Source: AC-50 sp035640455 | Lineage (GTDB): Bacteria > Actinomycetota > Thermoleophilia > Gaiellales > Gaiellaceae | DNA: 64,000 bases | Assembly (NCBI GenBank): GCA_035640455.1 | Contig: DASQWB010000026.1 | Coordinates: forward strand, 39,169 to 103,168 | Direction of reading: 5' to 3' | Part shown: in pieces, positions 33,417 to 43,326 of the stretch | Numbering within the stretch: position 1 is the stretch's first letter | How the letters are laid out: every line of letters starts with the position of its first letter | Translations under genes and position numbers: made by a program | Notes under the pieces: generated by a model | What the model was told of the DNA's origin: nothing | Database searches by the model: none | What the model saw: the letters and a program-made list of their open reading frames with translations, nothing else

Positions 33417-35066
33417 GTGACCACGGAGCGGGCGACGAAGTACGTCTTCGTCACAGGGGGAGTCGTCTCGGGCCTCGGGAAGGGCATCGTCGCCGCCTCG
33501 CTCGGCCGGCTCCTCAAGGCGCGCGGCCTGAGCGTCCAGGTGCAGAAGTTCGACCCGTACCTGAACGTCGACCCGGGGACGATGAGCCCGTTCCAGCACG
33601 GCGAGGTGTTCGTCACCGAGGACGGGGCGGAGACCGACCTCGACATCGGCCACTACGAGCGCTTCATCGACGAGAACCTGACCCGCAACGCGAGCCACAC
33701 GGCGGGGGCGATCTGGGACACGGTGCTGCGGAAGGAGCGCAAGGGGGAGTTCCTCGGCGCGACGGTGCAGGTGATCCCGCACATCACGAACGAGATCAAG
33801 GCGCGCATCCGCCGCGCCACCGAGGCGACGCCGGCCGACGTCGTGATCAGCGAGATCGGCGGCACGGTCGGCGACATCGAAGGGCTGCCGTTCCTCGAGG
33901 CGATCCGCCAGTTCCGGCGCGAGGCCGGGCCGGAGAACGTCCTCTACCTCCACGTCACGCTCGTCCCGTTCATCGATGCCGCCGGCGAGCTGAAGACGAA
34001 GCCGACCCAGCACTCCGTGAACGAGCTCCGGCGAATCGGAATCCACCCCGACATCGTCGTGACCCGCTCGCGCGAGGAGCTCTCGCCCGAGATCCGTGAC
34101 AAGATCGCGCTCTTCGCCGACGTCGAGCCCGAGGCGGTCGTGGCCAGCCCGGACGTGCCCGATGTGTATCTCGTGCCGTCGGTGCTCCAGCGGGAAGGGC
34201 TCGACCGGCTCGTGTGCGAGAAGCTCGGGCTCCCGCTCGCCGACGCCGACCTCGGCGAGTGGAACGAGCTCGTCGAGCGGATCGACCGCCGCGAGGGCGC
34301 GGTCGAGATCGCGCTCGTCGGCAAGTACGTGAAGCTCCAGGACGCCTACCTGTCGGTGCACGAGGCGCTCAAGCACGCAGGGCTGCACCACGGCTGCGGC
34401 GTGCACGTGCGGTGGGTCGACGCCGAGGGCATGTCCCTCGAGGAGGCGGCCGTCGTGCTCGAGGACGTGGACGGCGTGATCGTCCCCGGCGGCTTCGGCT
34501 CGCGCGGCTGGGAGGGGAAGATCCTCGCCTGCCGCGTCGCACGCGAGCGCGGGATCCCGTACCTGGGCCTCTGCCTCGGGATGCACGTCGCCGTCTCCGA
34601 GTTCTCGCGCCACGTGCTCGGCCTCGACGGCGCCAACTCGACCGAGATGGACCCCGAGACGCCGTACCCGGTGATCGACCTGCTTCCGGAGCAGAAGGAG
34701 GTCGAGGACCTCGGCGGCACGATGCGGCTCGGCGCGCAGGCGGTCGAGGTCGCCGACGCGACGCGCGCGCGGGAGGCCTACGGCGAGCCGGTCGTCCACG
34801 AGCGCCACCGGCACCGCTACGAGGTGAACAACCACTTCCGGCCGCGGCTCGTCGAGGCGGGCCTCGTCGTGGCGGGAACCGTCTACGAGGGCCGGCTTGT
34901 CGAGATCGTCGAGCTCCCCGACCACCCGTGGTTCGTCGCGAGCCAGTTCCACCCGGAGTTCAAGTCGCGGCCGACGCGGCCCGCGCCGCTCTTCCGGGAG
35001 TTCGTCGGCGCCGCGCTCGCCCGCGCGCGAGCCCGCGCCGAGATCGCCGTCCCGGCGGCCTACTGA
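33417..35066 (+). CDS. pyrG: CTP synthase
   Basis: 549 residues from GTG. Amidoligase domain: KYVFVTGGVVSGLGKGIVAA, QKFDPYLNVDPGTMSP, GEVFVTEDGAETDLDIGHYE and SEIGGTVGDIEGLPFLEA. Glutaminase domain: VPGGFGSRGWEGK, catalytic Cys386 in GLCLGMH and the His/Glu pair in SQFHPEFKSRP. It aminates UTP to CTP with glutamine. Its 3' end overlaps the minus-strand lipoprotein gene by 7 bases. Confidence 0.97.
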   Translation: MTTERATKYVFVTGGVVSGLGKGIVAASLGRLLKARGLSVQVQKFDPYLNVDPGTMSPFQHGEVFVTEDGAETDLDIGHYERFIDENLTRNASHTAGAIWDTVLRKERKGEFLGATVQVIPHITNEIKARIRRATEATPADVVISEIGGTVGDIEGLPFLEAIRQFRREAGPENVLYLHVTLVPFIDAAGELKTKPTQHSVNELRRIGIHPDIVVTRSREELSPEIRDKIALFADVEPEAVVASPDVPDVYLVPSVLQREGLDRLVCEKLGLPLADADLGEWNELVERIDRREGAVEIALVGKYVKLQDAYLSVHEALKHAGLHHGCGVHVRWVDAEGMSLEEAAVVLEDVDGVIVPGGFGSRGWEGKILACRVARERGIPYLGLCLGMHVAVSEFSRHVLGLDGANSTEMDPETPYPVIDLLPEQKEVEDLGGTMRLGAQAVEVADATRAREAYGEPVVHERHRHRYEVNNHFRPRLVEAGLVVAGTVYEGRLVEIVELPDHPWFVASQFHPEFKSRPTRPAPLFREFVGAALARARARAEIAVPAAY

Positions 35067-35476
35067 CCGCCGAGGAGCTTCACGGTCACCCGACCCGAGC
35101 GCGTGAGCGAAGCGGTTGCGACGACGGTGCACGTCGCGCCGCCTCCCGCCCGTTGAGCGTCTGCGTTCGTCGTGTCCATCCGGACGGTGAACGGCGTTCT
35201 GCGGGCGAAGTCGCCGGCGTCGCGTGATGTGCTGTTGAAGTTGCGGCAGGTGATGACCCAGCCGCCCGTGACCCGCTGATTCGGGCTCGCCGTCACGCGG
35301 GCGGCGAAGGTGCTGTACTCCCCGCCGTCGGCCGAAGCCGACGCGGCTTGCTGCGCTCCGCGCACGGTGTCGTGGCCGATGACGACGCCGGGCGCCGGCG
35401 TCTTCTCCTTGCCGGCGCCGCAGCCGGCGAGAAGGACGGCGCAGACGCCCACGACCGCCGGCGCACGGCCGCTCAT
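35060..35476 (-). CDS. Secreted lipoprotein, unknown function
   Basis: 138 residues. Lipobox LAGC (Cys19) after a short signal peptide (VVGVCAVLLAGCG). The mature part is Ser/Thr/Ala-rich with beta-type segments (GGEYSTFAARVTASPNQRVT, VITCRNFNSTSRD) and two further cysteines, ending ATASLTRSGRVTVKLLGGQ. I do not recognise the family. Two upstream frames end in closely similar peptides, so this is the surviving member of a small tandem group. Its ATG overlaps the upstream remnant's stop. Confidence 0.65.
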   Translation of the reverse strand: MSGRAPAVVGVCAVLLAGCGAGKEKTPAPGVVIGHDTVRGAQQAASASADGGEYSTFAARVTASPNQRVTGGWVITCRNFNSTSRDAGDFARRTPFTVRMDTTNADAQRAGGGATCTVVATASLTRSGRVTVKLLGGQ

Positions 35477-35562
35477 TGCGCCCCGAGCAGCTTCACGGTC
35501 ACGCGGCCGGATCGCGCGAGCGTCGCCGTCGCGACGGCGACGCTGACGGCACGCCCGCGCAC
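35473..35562 (-). pseudogene. Remnant tail of a second lipoprotein-like gene
   Basis: A 29-codon frame from a GTG ends VAVATATLARSGRVTVKLL then GAQ and TGA, almost the same as the C-terminus of the intact lipoprotein (VVATASLTRSGRVTVKLL, GGQ). The body of the gene is missing. The TGA overlaps the lipoprotein ATG (ATGA). Confidence 0.5.
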
Positions 35563-35563
35563 C

Positions 35564-35707
35564 CTATTCCCCTCCGAGCACCTCGACGGTCACGCTCACC
35601 GGGTCGCGGCCGATCACGACCTCGACGTGCGTCCGCTCGCCGCTGCCATAGGCTGTGATGAGCACGACGACTGCGCCCGACGCCGCGGCCCCTCGCCTAC
35701 CGACCAT
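35564..35707 (-). CDS. Possible 47-residue secreted peptide, related tail
   Basis: ATG-started frame: basic N-terminus and hydrophobic stretch (RRGAAASGAVVVLITAYG), then THVEVVIGRDPVSVTVEVL and GGE. The ending has the same beta-strand pattern (V.VTV..LGG) as the two neighbouring tails. It may be a short exported peptide or a third, internally deleted member of the group. Confidence 0.4.
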   Translation of the reverse strand: MVGRRGAAASGAVVVLITAYGSGERTHVEVVIGRDPVSVTVEVLGGE

Positions 35708-35772
35708 CTCGGCCGCAGCTTAGATCGCCTCGGTATCACGATTGCGGCCTCCGGGTCGCTTACGATCCCGCG

Positions 35773-36891
35773 ATGCCCGACGTCGTCGAGCTCTTCACCG
35801 ACCTCGCCGCGCTGCCGAGCCCGCCCGGGGAGGAGCGCGAGGTCGCCGACCGCGTCACGCTCTACCTCCGCGAGCTCGGGCTCGAGGTCGACGAGGACGA
35901 CGCCGGGCCGCGCGTCGGCTCCACGGCCGGGAATCTCCTCTGCCGGCTCGAGCCGACCGTCGGCGCCGGACTTCCGGTCTTCTTCTGCGCGCACCTCGAC
36001 ACGGTGCCGCCCGACGGCCCGATCGAGCCGGTGCTCGAGGACGGCGTCGTCACGAACGCCGAGCCGACGATCCTCGGCGCCGACAACAAGGCGGCCGTCG
36101 CGGCGATGCTCGACGCGACGCGGCGGGTCGTCGAGGACGGCCGACCGCACGCGGGCCTCGAGCTCCTCTTCACGCCGAAGGAGGAGGTCGGGCTGCAGGG
36201 GGCCGCCGCCTTCGACCACACGCGGCTCACGGCGCGGCTCGGCTACGTCTACGACCAGGCCGCGCCGATCGGCGAGGTGATCCTCGGCGCGCCGTACTCG
36301 GAGTCGATGGAGGTGCGCTTCCACGGCCGCGCGTCCCATTCGGGCATGTACCCGGAGGAGGGGCGCTCGGCGATCGCTGCCGCCGCGAAGGCGATCGCCG
36401 ATCTGCGGCTCGGGCGCGTCGACGAGGAGACGACGGCGAACGTCGGCCTCATCCACGGCGGCACCGCCGGCAACATCGTGCCCGAGTGGTGCACCTTCCT
36501 CGCCGAGGCGCGGTCGCACGACGAACGCAAGCTCGCCGACCTTGTCCAGGAGATGCTTGACGCGTTCACGTTCGCGGCCGGGGTGGGGGAGTGCGAGGTC
36601 GAGACGAGCGTCCACAAGAGCTACCGCGGCTACCGCTTCCGGCGCGACGACCTGCCGGTGCGGCTGGCGGCGGCGGCGCTCGAGCGCTCGGGGTTTGCGC
36701 CGAGCTACGCGTTGAGCGGCGGAGCGGCCGACGCGAACGTCTTCAACGAGCGCGGCCTGCCGTGCGTGAACCTCGCGAACGGGATGGCGAACATCCACAC
36801 CTCCGACGAGTCGATCGCGGTCTCGGATCTCGAGGCCATGGTCGAGGTGACGCTGGCGCTCGTGGACGTGGCACGTGAAGCCACGGATTAG
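35773..36891 (+). CDS. M20-family peptidase, PepT-like
   Basis: 372 residues. Zinc ligands and catalytic residues follow the M20 order: FFCAHLDTVPPDGP (His/Asp), ILGADNKAAVAAML (bridging Asp), TPKEEVGLQGAAAFD (Glu general base and ligand), YVYDQAAPIGE and, at the end, NLANGMANIHTSDE (His). The dimerisation domain includes FHGRASHSGMYPEEGRSAI. It resembles tripeptidase T. It stands alone, 18 bases before the NUDIX gene. Confidence 0.88.
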   Translation: MPDVVELFTDLAALPSPPGEEREVADRVTLYLRELGLEVDEDDAGPRVGSTAGNLLCRLEPTVGAGLPVFFCAHLDTVPPDGPIEPVLEDGVVTNAEPTILGADNKAAVAAMLDATRRVVEDGRPHAGLELLFTPKEEVGLQGAAAFDHTRLTARLGYVYDQAAPIGEVILGAPYSESMEVRFHGRASHSGMYPEEGRSAIAAAAKAIADLRLGRVDEETTANVGLIHGGTAGNIVPEWCTFLAEARSHDERKLADLVQEMLDAFTFAAGVGECEVETSVHKSYRGYRFRRDDLPVRLAAAALERSGFAPSYALSGGAADANVFNERGLPCVNLANGMANIHTSDESIAVSDLEAMVEVTLALVDVAREATD

Positions 36892-36909
36892 CGTCGCGAG
36901 ACTGCTGGT

Positions 36910-37410
36910 GTGAAGCCGGAGGAGGCGCGGACCGTCTACGACGGCCGGCTGGTCGACGTCACGCTCGAGCGGTGGGGCAAGCACGAGCGCGAGATCGTCG
37001 AGCATCCGGGCGCGGTGGCGATCGTCGCGGTCGATCGGAACGAGCGGGTGACGCTCGTGCGCCAGCTGCGCGAGCCGGCGCGCAAGGAGCTGCTGGAGCT
37101 TCCGGCGGGGACGCTCGAGGAGGGGGAGGAGCCGCTCGCGACCGCCCGGCGCGAGCTCGAGGAGGAGACGGGCCTGACCGGCGGCTCGTGGCGCGAGCTC
37201 GCCGCCTTCTACACGACGCCTGGGTTCTGCCGCGAGCGGATGCGGCTCTTCGTCGCGGAGGGCGTCGAGGAGGGCGAGGCGAGGCCGGCGGCAGACGAAG
37301 CGATCGAGCTCGTACGCGTGCCGGTTGGGGAGCTGCGCGAGCTCGTGCACGAGCTCGAGGACGCGAAGACGATCGCCGGGCTGCTCCTCTACCTCGGGGA
37401 GCGCGGCTGA
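36910..37410 (+). CDS. NUDIX hydrolase, ADP-ribose pyrophosphatase type
   Basis: 166 residues from GTG. Nudix box GTLEEGEEPLATARRELEEE then TG matches GX5EX7REUXEEXGU. The upstream VRQLREPARKELLELPAG and downstream FYTTPGFCRERMRLFVAEGV fit the ADP-ribose pyrophosphatase group (NudF-like). It hydrolyses ADP-ribose to AMP and ribose 5-phosphate. Confidence 0.9.
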   Translation: MKPEEARTVYDGRLVDVTLERWGKHEREIVEHPGAVAIVAVDRNERVTLVRQLREPARKELLELPAGTLEEGEEPLATARRELEEETGLTGGSWRELAAFYTTPGFCRERMRLFVAEGVEEGEARPAADEAIELVRVPVGELRELVHELEDAKTIAGLLLYLGERG

Positions 37411-37586
37411 CGCACTTCGTCCTCGGCGGCCCTTGGGGCACCCCGGCCCACCACCCGCTGCGAGCGTAACCAGAAAACGCGCACGTGTCTGTCGCAGGTC
37501 GGCGCCGAAAGCGTCGCAGCGCGTCCCCGGCGGCGGCGGCCGGCGCGCCCGAGGCAGTTCGAGCGGGGTATCGTTGCCCGGCCGCG

Positions 37587-38707
<1,121 letters not shown>

Positions 38708-38711
<4 letters not shown>

Positions 38712-38857
38712 GAGGGGCTCTCGGCTGTCGAATCCGCCTGGGAACGCGGCCTCGGCTTCGGCGTCAAGCGCACGACTGTCCATGTGATAGCCGCCGCGAG
38801 CGCGATCACGCAGGGGATGAAGACGAGGACTCCGAGCAGGCCGAGCGTCGTACCCAC
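38708..38857 (-). CDS. 49-residue single-helix membrane protein
   Basis: GTG-started frame with one clear transmembrane helix (GLLGVLVFIPCVIALAAAIT), then WTVVRLTPKPRPRSQADSTA, a short basic Ser-rich tail. Similar one-helix proteins with a 'WTVVR.TP' junction are, from memory, common in Thermoleophilia. It fits exactly between ald and deoB, and its stop overlaps the ald stop on the other strand. Function unknown. Confidence 0.65.
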
Positions 38858-38874
38858 CGGCTTAGAATAGCCGC

Positions 38875-40041
38875 ATGGCCCGCGCGTGCGTCATCGTGCT
38901 CGACGCCGTGGGGGCCGGGGCGCTGCCCGACGCCGCGGCCTACGGCGACGAGGGTTCCGACACGCTCGGAAACGTCGCCCGAGCCGTCGGCGGCCTCGAC
39001 CTGCCGAGCCTCGAGGCGCTCGGGCTCGGCAACGTCGAGCCGCTCGAGGGCTGCCCGCCGCAGCCGGGCGCGCCGGCGGTGGCGGGCCGTCTCGCGGAGC
39101 GATCGAAGGGGAAGGACACGACGACCGGCCATTGGGAGCTGATGGGCGTCGTGACGCCGCAGCCGATGCCGGTCTACCCGCACGGCTTCCCGCACGACGT
39201 GATCGACCCGTTCATGCACCGCACCGGCCGCGGCGTCCTCGGCAACAAGCCCGCGTCGGGGACCGAGATCATCCAGGAGCTCGGCGAGGAGCACCAGCGG
39301 ACGGGGAAGTGGATCGTCTACACGTCCGCCGACTCGGTCTTCCAGGTCGCGGCGCACGAGGAGACGATCCCGCTCGAGGAGCTCTACGACGCCTGCCGCA
39401 TCGCGCGCGAGATCCTCACCGGCAAGCACGCCGTCGGCCGTGTGATCGCCCGCCCGTTCGTCGGCGAGCCGGGCAACTACGAGCGGACGGCGAACCGCCA
39501 CGACTTCTCGCTCCAGCCGAAGCGCCCGAACTACCTGACCCTCGTGCGCGAGGTGGGCCGCCCCGTGCACGGCGTCGGGAAGATCTCCGACATCTTCGCC
39601 GGGTGCGACATCGACGAGTCGTTCCCGACGAAGTCGAACGTCGAGGGCATCACGCAAACCGAGCGGCTGCTGCGCGAGCTGGACGAAGGACTCGTGTTCA
39701 CGAACCTCGTCGAGACGGACATGCTCTGGGGCCACCGGAACGATCCCGAGAACTTCCACCGCTGTCTCCAGGACTTCGACCGGCGCCTGCCCGACCTCCT
39801 CGACGCGCTGCGCGAAGGCGACCTGCTCATCCTCACCTCGGATCACGGCTGCGACCCCACGACGCCCTCGACCGATCACTCACGCGAGCACGCGCTGCTG
39901 CTCGCGTACGTCGAAGGGCGGAACGCGGGCGGCCGCGTGCACGAGGGGGAATTCGCGGACGTCGGTGCGACGGTCAACGCCTGGCTCGGTGGCAAGCCGC
40001 CGTCCCGCGGCATTCCGGGACAGCCGATCGTCGAGCCGTGA
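38875..40041 (+). CDS. deoB: Phosphopentomutase
   Basis: 388 residues. Alkaline-phosphatase superfamily: N-terminal metal Asp in VIVLDAVGAGALPDA, phospho-Thr region GKDTTTGHWELMG, GTEIIQELGEEH, YTSADSVFQVAAHEE and C-terminal LTSDHGCDPTTPSTDHSREH. It interconverts ribose/deoxyribose 1- and 5-phosphates. With the pyrimidine phosphorylase two genes downstream it forms a nucleoside-salvage set. The stop overlaps the next GTG. Confidence 0.96.
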   Translation: MARACVIVLDAVGAGALPDAAAYGDEGSDTLGNVARAVGGLDLPSLEALGLGNVEPLEGCPPQPGAPAVAGRLAERSKGKDTTTGHWELMGVVTPQPMPVYPHGFPHDVIDPFMHRTGRGVLGNKPASGTEIIQELGEEHQRTGKWIVYTSADSVFQVAAHEETIPLEELYDACRIAREILTGKHAVGRVIARPFVGEPGNYERTANRHDFSLQPKRPNYLTLVREVGRPVHGVGKISDIFAGCDIDESFPTKSNVEGITQTERLLRELDEGLVFTNLVETDMLWGHRNDPENFHRCLQDFDRRLPDLLDALREGDLLILTSDHGCDPTTPSTDHSREHALLLAYVEGRNAGGRVHEGEFADVGATVNAWLGGKPPSRGIPGQPIVEP

Positions 40042-40754
40042 CACTCAACGACCCGCAGGTCGTCCGCGTTGAGTATGCGACCGAGCGGGGCCTCGAGGGC
40101 CGGCGGGCGGCATACCGCTACGCGACGGGCCCCGACGCGCCGCAGATGGCGTTCGAGGCCGTCGCGGAGGTCTCGCCGCTGCGGGTGCTCGAGGTCGGGT
40201 GCGGGCCGGGTAAGCTTTCGGCGCGAATCCGAGACGAAATCGGCGCAGAGGTCGTCGCCGTCGACAGCTCGCCGCGCATGGTCGACCTCGCTCGCGCGCG
40301 TGGCGTCGACGCCCGCGTCGGCGACGTGCAGGAGCTCGAGTTCCGCGCCGGCTCGTTCGACTGCGCCGTCGCGGCGTGGATGCTCTACCACGTGCCCGAC
40401 GTCGAGCGCGCGCTGGCCGAGCTCGCCCGCGTGCTCGTGCCGGGAGGCCGCCTCGTCGCCGTCACCAACGCGCCCGACCATCTCCGTGAGCTGCGCGAGC
40501 TCCTCGGTCTGCCGCCGCGCCGCGCCGCCTATCCGTTCAGCGGCGCGAATGGCGAAGAGCTCCTGCTGCGTCACTTCGCGCGGGTCGAGACGAGAGACGG
40601 CGCCGGCACGATCCGCTTTCCGAGCCGGGACGAGGTCATGGGCTACGTCGAGTCGTCGCGCACGCTCTTCGACTCCGAAGCCGAGCTGCCGGCCTTCGCC
40701 GGCGAGCTCGTCGTCACGCGGCACCCGGTCGTCTTCGTCGCCCACACCGCGTGA
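40038..40754 (+). CDS. Class I SAM-dependent methyltransferase
   Basis: 238 residues from GTG overlapping deoB. SAM motif I VLEVGCGPGKLSARI, motif II acidic end EVVAVDSSPRMVDLARARG, then GDVQELEFRAGSFDCAVAAW and the post-motif LARVLVPGGRLVAVTN. Type-11 methyltransferase; substrate unknown. It is wedged between deoB and pdp with GTGA overlaps at both ends, so it is co-translated with salvage genes, without obvious functional reason. Confidence 0.88.
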   Translation: MTLNDPQVVRVEYATERGLEGRRAAYRYATGPDAPQMAFEAVAEVSPLRVLEVGCGPGKLSARIRDEIGAEVVAVDSSPRMVDLARARGVDARVGDVQELEFRAGSFDCAVAAWMLYHVPDVERALAELARVLVPGGRLVAVTNAPDHLRELRELLGLPPRRAAYPFSGANGEELLLRHFARVETRDGAGTIRFPSRDEVMGYVESSRTLFDSEAELPAFAGELVVTRHPVVFVAHTA

Positions 40755-42052
40755 TCCGCCCCGCCGAGCTGATCGAGCGCAAGCGCGACGGCGGCGCCTT
40801 GGGCGACGACGAGATCGCCGACCTCGTCCTCGGCTACGCCCGCAGGGAGGTGCCCGACTACCAGATGGCGGCGTTCTGCATGGCCGTCTACTTCCGCGGG
40901 CTGTCCAGCGCGGAGACGTTCGCGCTCACCGACGCGATGATCCGGAGCGGCGAGACGATCGACCTCGCGCGCGCGCTCGGCCGCAAGGTGGTCGACAAGC
41001 ACTCGACGGGCGGCGTCGGCGACAAGACGTCGATCGCCGTCGGCCCGATCGTCGCCGCCTGCGGCGTGCCTTTCGGGAAGATGAGCGGCCGCGGCCTCGG
41101 ACACACGGGAGGGACACTCGACAAGCTCGAGTCGATCCCGGGCCTCCGCGTCGAGCTCGGCCTGGACGAGTTCGTCGACCAGGTACGCGAGGTCGGGCTC
41201 GCGATCGTCGGTCAGACGGCCGACCTCGTCCCTGCCGACAAGCGGCTCTACGCGCTTCGCGACGTGACGGCGACGGTCGACAACGTCTCGCTGATCGCGG
41301 CGAGCATCATGTCGAAGAAGATCGCCGCCGGCGCCGACGCGATCGTCCTCGACGTCAAGGTCGGCGACGGCGCGTTCATGAAGTCCGTCGCCGATGCGCG
41401 GGCGCTGGCCGAGATCATGATCGAGCTCGGCCAGCGCGCCGGACGCGAGGTGACCTGCCTGCTCACGGACATGGACCAGCCGCTCGGGCACGCGGTCGGG
41501 AACGCGCTCGAGGTGCGCGAGGCGCTTGCCACGCTGCGCGGCGAGGGCCCACCGGACTTTCAGGAGCTCGTCCTGGACGCGGCAGCGCGCCTGCTCGCCC
41601 TGTCCGACCTCGGCCTCGACGAGCCGGAGGGGCGCAGCCGCGCCGAGGCCGCTCTCGCCGACGGCGGTGCCGTCGCCTCCTACGAGCGCTGGATCCGCGC
41701 GCAGGGAGGGGATCCCGACGAGCGCGTGCTTCCCGCAGCGCCGGTGGTCCGCGAGGTGCCGGCTCCGCGCGACGGGCACGTAGCGGAGCTCGGCGCGGTC
41801 GCCGTCGGGCTCGCTGCGCTCCGGCTCGGTGCGGGACGGCGCACGAAGGATGACGCGATCGACCACGCCGTCGGCATTCGCTGTCTGGGCAAGCGAGGCG
41901 ATGCCGTCGCGCGAGGCGAGGCCCTCGCCGAGGTGCACGCGCGGGACGAGCGCTCGGCGGACGCCGCGGTGACCGAGGTCGCCGCGGCGTGTCGCCTCGA
42001 CGCCGAGCCTCCGCGAGCGCGGCCCCTGCTGATCGACGTCCTCACGGGCTGA
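40751..42052 (+). CDS. pdp: Pyrimidine-nucleoside (thymidine) phosphorylase
   Basis: 433 residues from GTG. Starts IRPAELIERKRDGGALGDDE; phosphate site DKHSTGGVGDKTSIAVGP; SGRGLGHTGGTLDKLES; KKIAAGADAIVLDVKVGDGA; TDMDQPLGHAVGNALEV. It phosphorolyses thymidine or uridine to base and (deoxy)ribose 1-phosphate, which DeoB then isomerises. Specificity between DeoA and Pdp types cannot be fixed by eye. Confidence 0.94.
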   Translation: MIRPAELIERKRDGGALGDDEIADLVLGYARREVPDYQMAAFCMAVYFRGLSSAETFALTDAMIRSGETIDLARALGRKVVDKHSTGGVGDKTSIAVGPIVAACGVPFGKMSGRGLGHTGGTLDKLESIPGLRVELGLDEFVDQVREVGLAIVGQTADLVPADKRLYALRDVTATVDNVSLIAASIMSKKIAAGADAIVLDVKVGDGAFMKSVADARALAEIMIELGQRAGREVTCLLTDMDQPLGHAVGNALEVREALATLRGEGPPDFQELVLDAAARLLALSDLGLDEPEGRSRAEAALADGGAVASYERWIRAQGGDPDERVLPAAPVVREVPAPRDGHVAELGAVAVGLAALRLGAGRRTKDDAIDHAVGIRCLGKRGDAVARGEALAEVHARDERSADAAVTEVAAACRLDAEPPRARPLLIDVLTG

Positions 42053-42139
42053 CGTCGGCGTGACGTGCCTCGGCCGCCGCGACCAGCGCCTCGCGGCCGC
42101 CGGGCCGGCTTGCGACCAGCCCGAAGCTAGGCTTCGCGT

Positions 42140-43066
42140 GTGCCCGAGCTGCCCGAGGTCGAGACGGTTCGTGCGCGTCTCGAGCCGGCGGTCGTCGGCA
42201 GACGCTTCGAGCGCGTCGACATCTACGATCCACGCCTGACACGACCCGAGGATCCGCTCGTGGTGGCGGCCGAGCTCGTCGGCGAGCGCGTCGCGGCATT
42301 GGAGCGCCGGGGCAAGTATCTGGTTTTTCGGTTCGAGAGCGGTCGGGGTCTCCTGGTTCACCTCCGGATGACGGGGGGCTTTCGGCATGCGGCCGGCGGC
42401 GGGCTCCCGGACGACCCTTACCGGCGCGCCGTTGTCAGTCTAGACGACGGATCGGACATCGGCTACCGCGATGTGCGCCGATTTGGAACGTGGACGCTCC
42501 TAGAGCCGCACGAGCTCGAGCCGTTTCTCGCCGCTCGTCTAGGCGAGGAGCCGCTCGCGCCCGGTTTCACAGCGCGCAGCCTCGCCACGCGGCTCGCGAA
42601 CCGCAGAGCGCCGGTCAAAGCCGCGCTCCTCGACCAGCGGACGCTCGCCGGGATGGGGAACATCTACGCCGACGAGGCGCTGTGGCGGGCCCGCATCCAT
42701 CCGCTGCGACCGGCGCGGGAACTCGGCGAGGACGACATCCGGCGCCTGCACCGCGGCGTGCGGCGCGCGCTCGAGGCGGGGCTCGCACGGCAGGGGGCAA
42801 CCATACGCGACTACGCGACACCGGACGGCGCGGCGGGCACGATGCAGCACGAGTTCAAGGTCTACGGGCGCGAAGGCGAGCCGTGCCCCCGCTGCCGGAC
42901 GCCGATCGAGAAGATCCGCGCCGGCGGTCGCGGCACCTGGTACTGCCCGCACTGCCAGCCGCTCCTCGCGCCGGCGGCGACAAACCAGCCGCCGGCAGCG
43001 CGCGCTCAGGCGGCGAGCAGCTCGTCGAGGGCGCCAGTCCGGTCGAGGCGCCAGAGCTCGGTGTAG
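42140..43066 (+). CDS. mutM: Formamidopyrimidine-DNA glycosylase
   Basis: 308 residues from GTG. PELPEVETV places catalytic Pro2 and Glu3; Lys in RRGKYLVFRF; H2TH region LLDQRTLAGMGNIYADEALW; zinc finger EPCPRCRTPIEKIRAGGRGT followed by WYCPHC. It excises 8-oxoguanine and cuts the strand. About 35 residues beyond the zinc finger (Ala/Ser/Arg-rich) are unusual and overlap the antisense glutaredoxin gene by 61 bases, so that tail is probably recent read-through. Confidence 0.94.
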   Translation: MPELPEVETVRARLEPAVVGRRFERVDIYDPRLTRPEDPLVVAAELVGERVAALERRGKYLVFRFESGRGLLVHLRMTGGFRHAAGGGLPDDPYRRAVVSLDDGSDIGYRDVRRFGTWTLLEPHELEPFLAARLGEEPLAPGFTARSLATRLANRRAPVKAALLDQRTLAGMGNIYADEALWRARIHPLRPARELGEDDIRRLHRGVRRALEAGLARQGATIRDYATPDGAAGTMQHEFKVYGREGEPCPRCRTPIEKIRAGGRGTWYCPHCQPLLAPAATNQPPAARAQAASSSSRAPVRSRRQSSV

Positions 43067-43260
43067 CCGCCGATCGGCCGCTCGTCGATCAGGATCTGCG
43101 GCACCGTCCAGTTCCCCGTCAGCTCGTGGAGGTGCTGACGGAACGCCGGGTCGTCGTCGAGGTTGATCTCCTCATAGGCAAGCCCCTTGCCGTCCAGGAG
43201 CCTCTTGGCGCGGACGCAGTAGCCGCACCAGCGCGTCGTGTACATGCGGATGCGCGCCAT
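43006..43260 (-). CDS. Glutaredoxin-like protein
   Basis: 84 residues from ATG; a TTG 4 codons upstream is possible. Thioredoxin-fold start MARIRMYTTRWCGYCVRAKR with redox motif CGYC, then LAYEEINLDDDPAFRQHL, the cis-Pro segment GNWTVPQILIDERPIGGYTE. It is of the mycoredoxin/NrdH-like size class and may use mycothiol or thioredoxin reductase. Convergent with mutM. Confidence 0.9.
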   Translation of the reverse strand: MARIRMYTTRWCGYCVRAKRLLDGKGLAYEEINLDDDPAFRQHLHELTGNWTVPQILIDERPIGGYTELWRLDRTGALDELLAA

Positions 43261-43326
43261 TTCGCGGTTCAAACGCGGAAGCGGCAGGATCGGTTCCCGC
43301 TCCGGCCGAAACTAGACTGAACGGCC

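Noticed and set aside
42042..42299. Minus-strand frame between pdp and mutM
   Set aside because: Arg/Ala-rich shadow of the mutM 5' end without recognisable features.
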